DNA from: Mycolicibacterium mucogenicum DSM 44124
Lineage (GTDB): Bacteria > Actinomycetota > Actinomycetes > Mycobacteriales > Mycobacteriaceae
Reading direction: 5' to 3'
Length of the DNA: 64,000 nucleotides
Assembly: GCF_005670685.2 (NCBI RefSeq)
Contig: NZ_CP062008.1
Span: 4,030,001 to 4,094,000, forward strand
Under the pieces are notes generated by a model that saw only the letters and a program-made list of their open reading frames with translations, was not told the DNA's origin and ran no database searches. A program made the position numbers and the translations under genes. Numbering within the stretch: the first letter of the stretch is position 1; every line of letters begins with the position of its first letter. Positions 9,288-18,049 of this stretch are shown here, in pieces.

Positions 9288-10072
9288 CCGTGGTCTCCCG
9301 ATGTGAGGGCCGGTTGCTGTCCGTGCAACAGGTCGTGCAGTCGGCGGCGAAGTGCCGCGTAATCGTCGAATTCGCCGAGGCGGCTGGCGGGCCGCGGCCG
9401 CGGCAGCGGGTTGCCGAGGTGATCGGCGATGGCGCCGGTGTGATCCATCACGACGATCGAGGACGCGATGCGGATTGCCTCGTCGACATCGTGCGTGACG
9501 AAGACGACGGTCGGCCGGCTGCGCTCCCACAGTTCGACCACCAGGTCCTGCATCTGCTGGCGGGTCAAGGCGTCCAGTGCACCGAATGGCTCGTCCATCA
9601 ACAACACTCGCGGGCTGTTCGCCAGGGCGCGCGCGATGCCGACGCGTTGCCGCATGCCACCCGACAGCTCGTGTGGCCGCTTGTGCACGACGTCCGCTGC
9701 CAGACCGACCGCACTGATCAACTCGGCGATCCGGTCGCGCCGCTGTGTTCGGGGCACCTTCGCCGCGCGTAGCGCGAAGCCGATGTTGCTCCCGACAGAG
9801 GCCCACGGGAACAGTACGTCGCGCTGGAACACGACGCCCCGCTCACGCCCCGGTCCGGTCACCGGCTCGCCTCCGAACGTCACCGAACCTGTTGTCGGCC
9901 GGACGAATCCGGCGATGACGTTCAGCAGGGTCGACTTGCCGCAACCCGACGGTCCGAGGATCGTCAGGAACGCTCCGGACTCGATGGTGAGGTCGAGGCC
10001 GTCGACGACCGAACGGTCCGCTCCCGGGTACCGCACTGTCAGCGACTCGACCGCGATGTCGCCGGCGGTCAC
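9284..10072 (-). CDS. ABC transporter ATP-binding protein, NitT/TauT type (second system)
   Basis: 262 aa ATPase with Walker A GPSGCGKST, signature LSGGMRQR, Walker B LLMDEPFGALD and switch histidine in VFVTHD. It sits between permease and binding protein with 4-bp overlaps at both ends. The gene order in the second system is permease, ATPase, binding protein, asparaginase, M20. In the first it is DUF3604, binding protein, ATPase, permease, phosphoesterase. The differing order also argues against simple duplication. Confidence 0.93.
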   Translation of the reverse strand: MTAGDIAVESLTVRYPGADRSVVDGLDLTIESGAFLTILGPSGCGKSTLLNVIAGFVRPTTGSVTFGGEPVTGPGRERGVVFQRDVLFPWASVGSNIGFALRAAKVPRTQRRDRIAELISAVGLAADVVHKRPHELSGGMRQRVGIARALANSPRVLLMDEPFGALDALTRQQMQDLVVELWERSRPTVVFVTHDVDEAIRIASSIVVMDHTGAIADHLGNPLPRPRPASRLGEFDDYAALRRRLHDLLHGQQPALTSGDHG

Positions 10073-10947
10073 GATTGTTCCTTCGCCCAGCGCACGGTGT
10101 GACGCGTGGCCTGGTGGAACAGCTGATCGGCGAGGGCACCGACGATGCCCAGCGCAGCGAGACAGACGAACAACCGGTCGGGTTGGCTGAACAGGCGCGC
10201 CTGGTCGAGCCGGAAGCCGAGTCCCTCGGTGACACCGGATTGCTCGGACGCCACGATCAGGATGAGGGATGTCGCGATCCCCTGGCGCAGGCCGGTGAGC
10301 ACCGATGGCAGGGCGCCCGGCAGGACGACGTTGGTGAACGTCAACAACTTTGACGAGCCCAGCGATGCCGCCACCCGCAGATAGTCGTCGCGCGTCGCGG
10401 CGATCCCGGCGTGTGTGTTGACCCAGACCGGGAAGAAGACGCCGAGGCTGGTGAGGAACAGTTTGGACTCTTCACCGATGCCGAACCACAGGATCGCCAA
10501 CGGCACCAGCGCAATGGCCGGGATGGGCCGAACGATCTGGATGGTGGGTTCCAACAGGCCCCTGGCAATACGCGAGCGGCCGGTGAGGGTGCCCACCACG
10601 ATGGCGATCAGCGATCCGACGACAAACCCTTGGAGAGCCCGTCGAAAGCTCGCGGCCGAGTCGGCGAACAGCGTTCCGTCGCTGTACATCTCACGCGCGG
10701 CGTGCACAACCTGTGCGGGCGCGGGCAAGAGCCGGGCGGAGAAGAGTTCGAACCGCACCGCGGCGTCCCAGCCGATGATGACGGCGACGAGGCTCAGGAT
10801 CGGCAAAGCGGACAACAGCGCCACCCGGGCAAGCTCACCGCGGTCGCGTCGGCGTCGTTCGGCTCCGGCCGTACTGCTCGGTCGAACTGCTGTGGGCACG
10901 CCGCTCGAGCTGAGCGCGCCAGAACCGCGTGCGGGTGCCGATACCAT
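10069..10947 (-). CDS. ABC transporter permease, NitT/TauT type (second system)
   Basis: 292 aa from the ATG at 10945-10947, which is preceded by GGGAAG 4 nt upstream. An in-frame start at 10983 adds 12 residues without a better site. After about 45 polar N-terminal residues there are about six membrane segments, and the EAA-type loop (VAASLGSSKLLTFTNVVLPG) lies in the second half. It is the first gene of the right ABC operon. Confidence 0.9.
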   Translation of the reverse strand: MVSAPARGSGALSSSGVPTAVRPSSTAGAERRRRDRGELARVALLSALPILSLVAVIIGWDAAVRFELFSARLLPAPAQVVHAAREMYSDGTLFADSAASFRRALQGFVVGSLIAIVVGTLTGRSRIARGLLEPTIQIVRPIPAIALVPLAILWFGIGEESKLFLTSLGVFFPVWVNTHAGIAATRDDYLRVAASLGSSKLLTFTNVVLPGALPSVLTGLRQGIATSLILIVASEQSGVTEGLGFRLDQARLFSQPDRLFVCLAALGIVGALADQLFHQATRHTVRWAKEQS

Positions 10948-11172
10948 CCATCTTCCCTTGCAGACCTGCGTAACGGCCCGCAACGTAACACCGGTACAGA
11001 GGGGATCCGGCAGGCCAAGGGCGTCACCGCGTCGTCAGCTCCGCAGCAAGATCACCACCCGAATCGCCGCAGACCTGCAGTAATTCGGCAACGGTCGCGC
11101 CGACGCGACGCGTTTCGATCCGTCTGATCCGATGGTTTGAGTTCCAGGCTTCTGCCCGGCACTGTGAACGGT

Positions 11173-11601
11173 CTAGTCGGTGAATTCGATGCGCACAGAC
11201 ACCGGCGCGGTTCCGTAGGACGCGATTTTCGGTCCGGCCGCGCCGGATTGCCGCACCCGGGCACGCACATCGTCGTCCGGAACGAACGTCGCGATGCCGG
11301 CGCGCCAGCGGTCTCCTTGCTGGATGCGAACATTCGGGTTGGCCTCAATGTTGGCGCCCCAGCCAGACAACGTGCCGTGACCGCAGATGACCCACGCCCC
11401 CGTTTCATCGAAGATCGGCGAAACCGGTACCCGTCGCAGCTGCCCCGTTTTGCGGCCGAGGGTTTCCAATTCGCTTACCTGCGTTGGGCGGACGGCGCCG
11501 AGTCGAGCCAGACCCCGCACTGTCGGATTGAGCAGGTAACGCCCGATTGCGCGGAACACCCGGAACTGTCGTTGTTCGGCGCGAGTATGCCCTGTCCCCA
11601 C
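11173..11601 (-). CDS. F420-dependent quinone/nitro reductase, Ddn family
   Basis: 142 aa, typical for the small split-barrel deazaflavin (F420)-dependent reductases common in mycobacteria. The central motif LETLGRKTGQLRRVPVSPIFD matches the family core (G-R-x-S/T-G-x-x-R). It is followed by NIEANPNVRIQQGDRWRAG, where F420 and the partner substrate are held. Family members reduce menaquinone or nitro drugs. The next gene on the same strand, 78 bp upstream, is an AurF-like oxygenase, and the two could be co-transcribed. Confidence 0.85.
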   Translation of the reverse strand: MGTGHTRAEQRQFRVFRAIGRYLLNPTVRGLARLGAVRPTQVSELETLGRKTGQLRRVPVSPIFDETGAWVICGHGTLSGWGANIEANPNVRIQQGDRWRAGIATFVPDDDVRARVRQSGAAGPKIASYGTAPVSVRIEFTD

Positions 11602-11679
11602 GAAACGCCCTCCTTTCCGGCCATGGCGTCGAACCCGATACGCCGAATATACCGATCGGTCTACTTGTCGGCAAGAGTT

Positions 11680-13020
11680 TCACAAACCCGGCATGAACTC
11701 GGCAAGCGCCAGGATGCTCAGCACGACCAACGCGAGTCCGATCAGTCCGCCGGCAGGAATCATGCTGCTGCACACCACGATCCAGACAGCGAGTCGCGGC
11801 CATTCGAAAGGCTGGTTGCCGACCACACCCCCAAGTCGGGTCCGCAACAGGTGGTACGACGCCCATACAGCCGCTCCCGCCGCCGCCACCGTGATGATCC
11901 GCAGCCCGACCGGCGTCGCGACCATCGCAATAGCCGCCGCAATCCCCGCGGCCGCGATTCGACTCCACACCACTGCCACGCCGGCACGGTTGCGGGTACA
12001 CGGCTGACTGCGATCAGGCTCACCGCGGTACCGGGGCAACCGGCCGTCGATACCCAACAACCGCCACAGCCAGCGGGTCCAGACCGTACGCAAACCGAGG
12101 TCTTCGGCAGCACGTCGGACGTCGGCGGCCGACTCGGCCAACAGCTGCCGGGATCGAGCACTGCGCCAGTAGGCGGCTTTGAAAACGCGCCGCGGAATAC
12201 CGAACTGCCGGGCGAACGCCCTTGGCGGTGTGATCATCTCGCCGATGAGCCATCGAAGATAGATCGGAAATGCCAGGGCGTAGCACAGCCGCCGCAGCCG
12301 TCCCACGCCCGCGATTCGTTGCGCCAGATAATGGTTGGCGAACGAGATGTGCCTGGCTTCCTCGGCGAGGTGGATCGAGGTGACCTTGTTCAGCAGCGGA
12401 GGCACGGCCGCCGAGCCCCGATGCTGCAGCGTCTGCTGGAAGTGGAGCGGCTGCTCCCCGCACAGCACTCCGATGAAAAGGAAAATGTTGGCGTAGCCGC
12501 CGAGGAAGCCGAGAATCGGTCCGAAGAACCGGGACCCGCGGCGCATGCCGGGAACATCGGCGCCCGTGCGGTTGACGAACTCCTGGAACATCTGGATGTG
12601 GTGGCATTCGTCGGTCAGCTCATGGAGCAGGTACCGAAACACCACCGAACGGTTGGGCAAGGTGCCGGCGTGGTGGATCACGCCGCGGATCAACATCATC
12701 TCGAACTGCAGTGTCACCTTGAGGATGTTCGCGGCGAGCCAACGGCCCATCGCGATTCGCCGCGCGAGGGGTTGCTGCGCGTACCAATCAGTGGCGGCAA
12801 GTGGCGCGATGTCGGAGTCGAGCTGCCAACGCGCGTCGCTCGGGTCCAGTGCGTTTTCGGGCGCCTCCCAGTCGATGTCGACGAACGGATCGAAACGCCG
12901 GCGGGTGCTCGCCCGGCAGAGCGATGCGGCGATCTCGGTGTCGAGTCCTACCGGCATACCGGTATTCAGATGTGATCTGGTCGATTCGGCAGGAGCAGTT
13001 GCGGTGAAGCCCACAGTCAT
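11680..13020 (-). CDS. AurF-like diiron oxygenase with C-terminal membrane segments
   Basis: 446 aa from the ATG at 13018-13020, with GGAGG 8 nt upstream. The helical domain carries a full diiron ligand set: E107, E138-x-x-H141 (DECHH), E189, H217 and E221-x-x-H224 (EEARH). This matches the pattern of p-aminobenzoate N-oxygenase AurF. After about residue 340 the chain continues into about three hydrophobic segments (about 100 aa) not needed for the AurF fold, implying membrane attachment. AurF enzymes oxidise arylamines, and relatives act on other substrates. The function here is not known. Confidence 0.8.
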   Translation of the reverse strand: MTVGFTATAPAESTRSHLNTGMPVGLDTEIAASLCRASTRRRFDPFVDIDWEAPENALDPSDARWQLDSDIAPLAATDWYAQQPLARRIAMGRWLAANILKVTLQFEMMLIRGVIHHAGTLPNRSVVFRYLLHELTDECHHIQMFQEFVNRTGADVPGMRRGSRFFGPILGFLGGYANIFLFIGVLCGEQPLHFQQTLQHRGSAAVPPLLNKVTSIHLAEEARHISFANHYLAQRIAGVGRLRRLCYALAFPIYLRWLIGEMITPPRAFARQFGIPRRVFKAAYWRSARSRQLLAESAADVRRAAEDLGLRTVWTRWLWRLLGIDGRLPRYRGEPDRSQPCTRNRAGVAVVWSRIAAAGIAAAIAMVATPVGLRIITVAAAGAAVWASYHLLRTRLGGVVGNQPFEWPRLAVWIVVCSSMIPAGGLIGLALVVLSILALAEFMPGL

Positions 13021-13194
13021 GGCGTGACCTCCGTTGGTATCGAAGGGATCGGGATGCCGACGAGCGTGCTGCCAGGCATTTGCGTGCCGGTGTCCGCCGC
13101 GTTGCGGCGTCGGCTCTTCGCGTGGGAAGCCTTGTCCCAGTGCGGTATACGCGAGCGACACTGCGGCGAAACGTCGCAGAAACAGCGGGATTTC

Positions 13195-13200
13195 TATACT
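13195..13200 (+). promoter_or_regulatory. -10 element of a probable leaderless promoter
   Basis: TATACT ends 5 nt before the ATG of the APC permease (13206), and there is no Shine-Dalgarno sequence before that ATG. Transcription would start at or next to the A of the start codon, the usual layout of leaderless mycobacterial mRNAs. No clear -35 is seen. Inference from spacing. Confidence 0.45.
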
Positions 13201-13205
13201 CGGCG

Positions 13206-14660
13206 ATGCTGACGGACAATCAGGTGCCGCTGCACGGCCTGGGCCCGCGAACGCGTCTGGGCGGCTTGGATCGCGGCGCGCTGGGCGCTGCCGATGTTGC
13301 GGCACAGTCCGTTTCGGCCATGGCACCGTGCGGGGCCGCGGCGGCGAGCCCGATGTTGGTCGCTGCCCACGGGGGGCCGGTCGTTGCGAGCACGGCTATT
13401 GCGTTCACCCTCGCCCTGATCGTGGCGTGGCTGGTTCGGGGATTCGCGCGGCGTGTGCCCGCAGCGGGTTCGCTCTATACGTACGTTGCCGTTGGCGTCG
13501 GGCCGGTGGCCGGGTTCGTCACGGCCGGTGCGCTGTTGCTCGGCTACCTCGGTATCGGGATGGTCGCCGTCACCGAATTCTCAGCGTTCGCGTTACAGTT
13601 GGCATCCGCGACCGGGCTGACGGCGCACGGCTGGCTGGTCGCGGTCGGCGCGCTCGGGTTCGCGGTGGTCAGCGGGATGGTGCTGGTTCGTGGGATCCGT
13701 CTGTCGGCGCGGGTCGCGCTGGTGACCGAGACCATTGCCGTGGGGCTGGTGGTGGTGGTCGCGGGGTGGCTGCTCTGGCATGGTGACGCACGCCGTCTAC
13801 ATGATTCGGTGTTGGCTCCGATCCCTGATCTCGGGCACCTGGCTGGTGGTGTCGCGGTCGCAATGGCGGCGTTCGCCGGCTTTGAGACCGCGACAGTGCT
13901 GTCGGTCGAAACCCGCGCTCCGCTGCGCACTGTGCCAGCGGCAATCCGTGGCTCGCTGCTGGTGGCAGGGCCCGTCGTGATGCTTGCGACCTTGACCCAA
14001 GCCGGAACGCTAAGCCAGACACCCACAGATTCGTGGTTCGGGACATTGGCTGCCGATCCCGGTGGCCGAGTGCTGGTGCCAGTCCTCTACCTCGCGACTA
14101 CGCTGTCGTCTTTCGCCTGCGCGATGGCATTCACGACAGCGGCAGCCCGCGTCTTGCTGTCCCTGGCCCGCGAAGGCGCCTTACCGGCGGCGCTTGGCCA
14201 CACAAATCTGCGCAGCAAGGCACCAACCGTCGGGATCTGGGTGTGCACCGCGACCGTGTTCGGCGTGCCTTTCGCCATTAGTGCATGCGGCGCCGACCCG
14301 GCAGCGGCATGCGGCTCACTGATGGCCGGCGCGGTCTGCGGGTACCTGCTGGCATATGCCGCGCTGGCCGGCGCGATGCCCGCAATGCTGCGGCGCCTGG
14401 GCGAACCCAGCAAGGTGGCGTTGATGATCGGGCCGGCCTGCGCACTGGTTCTCACGGCCATGGTGGCCGAATTCTGGGGACTGACGATCACCGGCCCGTT
14501 CTGGATTGGAGCGGTGACCGCCACGGCGTGGATGCTGCTGTGGGCCACCGCCGGGTGGCGCTTGCGCAGCAGCCGACCGAACGCGTTCGCGTCGATCGGC
14601 GCACACGCGGGAACTGTCAGGTCCGAGGTGTGGCGTGGCTATTTGCGCGGCCCGTCATGA
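13206..14660 (+). CDS. APC-superfamily amino acid/amine permease
   Basis: 484 aa inner-membrane transporter with about 12 hydrophobic segments. The N-terminal GALGAADVAAQSVSAMAPCG region corresponds to the unwound first helix that binds substrate in amino acid-polyamine-organocation carriers. The ATG at 13206 was chosen because it begins just before the conserved region and follows a -10-like TATACT. An upstream in-frame start at 13080 would add 42 arginine-rich residues that look non-coding. The stop overlaps the next regulator (ATGA). The substrate is unknown. Confidence 0.85.
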   Translation: MLTDNQVPLHGLGPRTRLGGLDRGALGAADVAAQSVSAMAPCGAAAASPMLVAAHGGPVVASTAIAFTLALIVAWLVRGFARRVPAAGSLYTYVAVGVGPVAGFVTAGALLLGYLGIGMVAVTEFSAFALQLASATGLTAHGWLVAVGALGFAVVSGMVLVRGIRLSARVALVTETIAVGLVVVVAGWLLWHGDARRLHDSVLAPIPDLGHLAGGVAVAMAAFAGFETATVLSVETRAPLRTVPAAIRGSLLVAGPVVMLATLTQAGTLSQTPTDSWFGTLAADPGGRVLVPVLYLATTLSSFACAMAFTTAAARVLLSLAREGALPAALGHTNLRSKAPTVGIWVCTATVFGVPFAISACGADPAAACGSLMAGAVCGYLLAYAALAGAMPAMLRRLGEPSKVALMIGPACALVLTAMVAEFWGLTITGPFWIGAVTATAWMLLWATAGWRLRSSRPNAFASIGAHAGTVRSEVWRGYLRGPS

Positions 14661-15322
14661 CCAGAGCGCTGCGCCCCGACGCCGGGTCGCGTTCGGCGCT
14701 CGCCGCGCTGTCCATCATCGAGGAGGTGGCGGCTGCGGGGCCCGGGATCACGGCGTTGGAGATCACTCACCGGCTGCGGATGTCACGGTCCTCGGCATAC
14801 CGATTGCTCGCTGTCCTGGTGGAGAGCGAATACCTGGTGCGCACCCCGGATTTGGGCGGGTTCGCGTTGGGACGCCGGATCGACCGATTGGTCGGCATCC
14901 CCTCCACTCCGGCGGACCGGTTACGCGAAGCAGTCGATGCCGTGCGGGCCGAAGCGCGGTTCGGCATTCATCTGGTCCTGCACCGGTCCACGCGGCGGCC
15001 GGCATTGGAGCTGTTCGACATCGACCCGGATTTTCCGCTGTCGGATCCGGCCCGAGTCATCGCCGAACCGGAATGCTCCGCCATCGGACGGATCGTCGCC
15101 GCAGACGCCCGCGGTGAACGCCCGGCGTTCTCCACCCAGCGCGGGATTCTGGTGCCCGGACATGGCTGCCTGGCTCTCCCGATCCGGAGCGCCGACGACA
15201 GTCTCATCGCCATCTTGGCAGCCTCGGCGCCCTCACACCGCGTCGCAGACACCGATACGTTGATGGCGTTCCTCACGCCCCACGCCCGGGCGGTGTCGCT
15301 CGCCTGCACAACCGCAGGCTGA
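14657..15322 (+). CDS. IclR-like transcriptional regulator
   Basis: 221 aa. The N-terminal winged helix (about residues 10-70) reads SALAALSIIEEVAAAGPGI, then LRMSRSSAYRLLAVLVESEY, as in IclR proteins. The effector domain is shorter than usual (family about 250 aa). The start overlaps the permease stop by 4 bp, so it is co-translated with the transporter and probably senses its substrate. It is convergent with the following TetR gene, with 17 bp between the stops. Confidence 0.75.
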   Translation: MTRALRPDAGSRSALAALSIIEEVAAAGPGITALEITHRLRMSRSSAYRLLAVLVESEYLVRTPDLGGFALGRRIDRLVGIPSTPADRLREAVDAVRAEARFGIHLVLHRSTRRPALELFDIDPDFPLSDPARVIAEPECSAIGRIVAADARGERPAFSTQRGILVPGHGCLALPIRSADDSLIAILAASAPSHRVADTDTLMAFLTPHARAVSLACTTAG

Positions 15323-15339
15323 AGCCCGCCTTGCGGCAA

Positions 15340-15960
15340 CTACGGCTTCGGCGTTGACGCGATCGGCAGGAGACTTTGCCGCGCGAATTGTTCGACCTGT
15401 TCATAGGTCTCCAATGGCGCCAGCACCGCAGGCGTGAGCAGGATCGAATGGGTGATGCGGACGAGGATTTCGGCTCGTGCGAGCAGCTCGGGTTCCGGGA
15501 CTGCCGCCACGTCAGGGCCACGGAGCACTTCGGCGGTCGCCGCGACGGCGCCGGCCAGCAGCGGTGAGGCTTCGAGGGTCAGTCGAGGCAGCACGGTGTC
15601 GGGCTCGATGTCGAGAAGCCGGTTCCAGACCGCGTTCGTGCGCACCGTCTCGATCGTCGTGGCAAAACTGTGGACCACGCGATCCGCGAAATTGTCCGTA
15701 CGCGCCGCCGCGGCGCGCACCGCTTCGAACAGCTTCTGGGATTCGCGGATGAGCACCGCCGAGACGATCTCGTTCTTCCCGCCGACCCGTCGATAGATCG
15801 TGACGCGGCCGAGCCCCGCGCGTTGAGCAATTTCATCGACGGTCGCCCGCCGGATCCCGATCTTGGCGAAGACGTCCAACGCGGCGTCGAGGATCTCTTC
15901 GACACCCTCATCACGGGCCGTGTCGAGCGCGAACAGATCGGTATGCACGCACCTGACCAT
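15340..15960 (-). CDS. TetR-family transcriptional regulator
   Basis: 206 aa from the ATG at 15958-15960. The N-terminal HTH (about residues 20-65) includes ATVDEIAQRAGLGRVTIYRR. The C-terminal ligand domain is not assignable. An in-frame start at 16005 would run through the palindromic element in the promoter region, so it was not used. The gene is divergent from the diiron-protein/BVMO operon and is its likely repressor. Confidence 0.88.
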   Translation of the reverse strand: MVRCVHTDLFALDTARDEGVEEILDAALDVFAKIGIRRATVDEIAQRAGLGRVTIYRRVGGKNEIVSAVLIRESQKLFEAVRAAAARTDNFADRVVHSFATTIETVRTNAVWNRLLDIEPDTVLPRLTLEASPLLAGAVAATAEVLRGPDVAAVPEPELLARAEILVRITHSILLTPAVLAPLETYEQVEQFARQSLLPIASTPKP

Positions 15961-15977
15961 AGTCGACGCTGCAACAT

Positions 15978-16007
15978 TGAAACAATTGTATGTATTGTGT
16001 TTCACTG
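15978..16007. promoter_or_regulatory. Operator-like element, copy 1 of 2
   Basis: The element begins TGAAACAAT and contains TGTTTCACTG. Its outer arms TGAAACA and TGTTTCA are perfect complements, 27 bp end to end. It lies between the divergent TetR (start 15960) and diiron-protein (start 16043) genes. A related element at 21959-21988 matches at 22 of 30 positions, counted by eye. It is probably a TetR operator overlapping the promoters. Confidence 0.6.
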
Positions 16008-16042
16008 TAGCACGAAGGACTCAGAGCCGAGGAAGGCGTGTG

Positions 16043-16939
16043 ATGGCGAGCAAAAAACCGGGACGAGTGGTGCGCGAGTACAACGACGAGGCGCTGGCGA
16101 TCAACGCCCGCCACGTCCACTTCGATTGGTCCGGCGTCCCGTTGGAATACATCCCTGGCGAGGCCTATGCCACCCATTTCTGGAACGTCATGCACCTGGT
16201 CTTGCCAGAAGGTGAGCGGGCCATGGCCGACGTCTTCAGTCAGGCATTGCCGTACATCGACGACGAGCGCCTCAAAGAGGAAGTCATCGGATTCGTTGGA
16301 CAGGAGGCGACGCACGCGGCGTCGCACGAGGGCTTCCGCAACTACCTGCGCGCACACGGTGTCGACGTCGGTGTGGTCCTGCGGCGCATCGAGTTCGCGG
16401 TAGAGAAGATTTTCGGCGACCACGGGATCACCGGTCCCGCGCGCAAGGCGTGGCTGAGCGAGCGCCTCGGGGTCTACGCAGCGGCAGAGCATTTCACCGC
16501 CGTCATCGGCGAATGGCTGTTGGACAACGAGGCCTTCGATCGCGCCGGCATCGACCCGACGATGCTCGACTTGCTGCGATGGCACGGCGCTGAAGAACTC
16601 GAACATCGCAATGTCGCGTTCGATGCCTACCAGTACGTCGACGGTGGCTATGCCCGCCGTGCGCGCACGGCCCTCATCGCATGTTCGGGCCTTGCGCTGC
16701 TCTGGTTTTCGACGGCATCGCATCTGTACCGCAACGACGCGACGGTGCAGCGTCGTCGTCCGTGGCCCTTCGAGTACATCCGCGCCGCCCATCATGGATT
16801 GGTGCCGGGGGTGTCTTTCCTTTTCTCGCAGATGTACTTCTACCTACGACCGGGTTTTCACCCGTCGACGATGGGCGACATCAGCAAGGCAGTGCGGTAC
16901 CTGGCGGTATCGCCCGCGGCGCAGGCGGCACACGCATGA
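16043..16939 (+). CDS. Ferritin-like diiron protein (predicted metal-dependent hydrolase, PF10118/COG3687 type)
   Basis: 298 aa from the ATG at 16043, preceded by GAGGAAGG. The sequence resembles proteins annotated as predicted metal-dependent hydrolases. I see a ferritin-like carboxylate pattern: E58 in the first helix, E88-x-x-H91 (QEATH), E149 (AAEH) and E185-x-x-H188 (EELEH), spaced as in four-helix diiron oxygenases. One possible membrane-associated stretch follows (about residues 210-225). The next gene, overlapping by 4 bp, is a phthalate-dioxygenase-type reductase. I infer the pair is an oxygenase plus its electron donor rather than a hydrolase. Confidence 0.75.
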   Translation: MASKKPGRVVREYNDEALAINARHVHFDWSGVPLEYIPGEAYATHFWNVMHLVLPEGERAMADVFSQALPYIDDERLKEEVIGFVGQEATHAASHEGFRNYLRAHGVDVGVVLRRIEFAVEKIFGDHGITGPARKAWLSERLGVYAAAEHFTAVIGEWLLDNEAFDRAGIDPTMLDLLRWHGAEELEHRNVAFDAYQYVDGGYARRARTALIACSGLALLWFSTASHLYRNDATVQRRRPWPFEYIRAAHHGLVPGVSFLFSQMYFYLRPGFHPSTMGDISKAVRYLAVSPAAQAAHA

Positions 16940-18018
16940 ACGAACTACTCGACCAACCCACATCTGTCGATGACCCGACGCCAGCGCTCAGGGCCATGGG
17001 GCAGTTGGCCCGCGGCTATTCGCGGTTGTTCACCGAGAGCCGGATCGCGGACCGCTTGTCACCGGGCCGTCCGGTACGCCGGGCCGGATACGACGCGCGC
17101 CTCGAAGTTGTTGCGGCGGAACGCGTAGCCGACGACGTCGTCAGCCTGACCTTGAGCCGGGCCGACCGTTCACCGCTCCCGCGCTGGACGCCGGGCGCGC
17201 ACATCGACGTGTTCACCCCGGCCGGCCGGCAACGGCACTACTCGCTGGTCGGTGACCAATTCGACCCCCTCCACTATCGAATCGCCGTGCGGCGGATCCC
17301 CGACGGCTCGGGTTCGGCCGAGCTGCACCGCGTCCGGGTCGGCGATACGCTGCGTATCCGGGGTCCCCGCAACGCGTTCAGCATGGCCCCCGCTGACGAG
17401 TACGTGTTCATCGCCGGTGGGATCGGCATCACGCCGATCCTGCCGATGGTGCGTGCGGCGGCATCCGGCCCGGCCCCCTGGCGCCTGGTGTACACCGGGC
17501 GTTCGCGCGCATCGATGCCCTTCATCGACGAGCTCACCGAACTCGGGCACGACCGGGTGCTCATCCGGCCCGACGACCATTACGGCACACCGGATCTGGC
17601 CGAATTGTGTACGGCCGCTTCATCCCGCGCGGCGTTCTATGTGTGTGGCCCTCCCGCCATGATCGAACGGGCTCGCGATGTCGCCGCCGCGACTGCGCCG
17701 GGCCGTACCGCAGAATTCCACAGCGAACGTTTCACCGCCGCACCGATCGTCGACGGCAGAGCGTTCACTGTGCAGCTGACCGAATCGGGGCTCACTGTCG
17801 ACGTCGCAGCCGATGAGTCGGCCCTCGCTGCGATCCGCCGGGTCAAACCGGACGTGCAGTATTCGTGCCAGCAGGGTTTCTGTGGCGCTTGTCGCGTGCG
17901 ACTGGTGGACGGCGTTGTCGAGCACCGAGATCGGGTGCTGACGCCCGACCAGCACGACGACTCGATGATGATCTGCGTTTCCCGCGCCCAGGGTGACTCG
18001 ATCTCCGTCGCGCTCTAG
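16936..18018 (+). CDS. PDR/VanB-type oxidoreductase (FMN, NAD(P)H, C-terminal 2Fe-2S ferredoxin)
   Basis: 360 aa. After a 50-residue N-terminal extension come the flavin-binding barrel (RHYSLVGDQF), the pyridine-nucleotide domain (FIAGGIGITPILPM) and a plant-type ferredoxin domain. The latter has YSCQQGFCGACRVRL plus a fourth Cys in MICVSRA, the C-x4-C-x2-C...C set for a 2Fe-2S cluster. Such reductases pass electrons from NAD(P)H to an oxygenase. The ATGA overlap with the diiron-protein gene points to that protein as the partner. Confidence 0.9.
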   Translation: MNELLDQPTSVDDPTPALRAMGQLARGYSRLFTESRIADRLSPGRPVRRAGYDARLEVVAAERVADDVVSLTLSRADRSPLPRWTPGAHIDVFTPAGRQRHYSLVGDQFDPLHYRIAVRRIPDGSGSAELHRVRVGDTLRIRGPRNAFSMAPADEYVFIAGGIGITPILPMVRAAASGPAPWRLVYTGRSRASMPFIDELTELGHDRVLIRPDDHYGTPDLAELCTAASSRAAFYVCGPPAMIERARDVAAATAPGRTAEFHSERFTAAPIVDGRAFTVQLTESGLTVDVAADESALAAIRRVKPDVQYSCQQGFCGACRVRLVDGVVEHRDRVLTPDQHDDSMMICVSRAQGDSISVAL

Positions 18019-18049
18019 CCAGCCACCGGCACTCACCAAGGACACACCC

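Noticed and set aside
11137-12975. A 612-codon plus-strand frame opposite the reductase and diiron oxygenase genes
   Set aside because: No recognisable domains, Arg/His-rich; the minus-strand genes explain the region.
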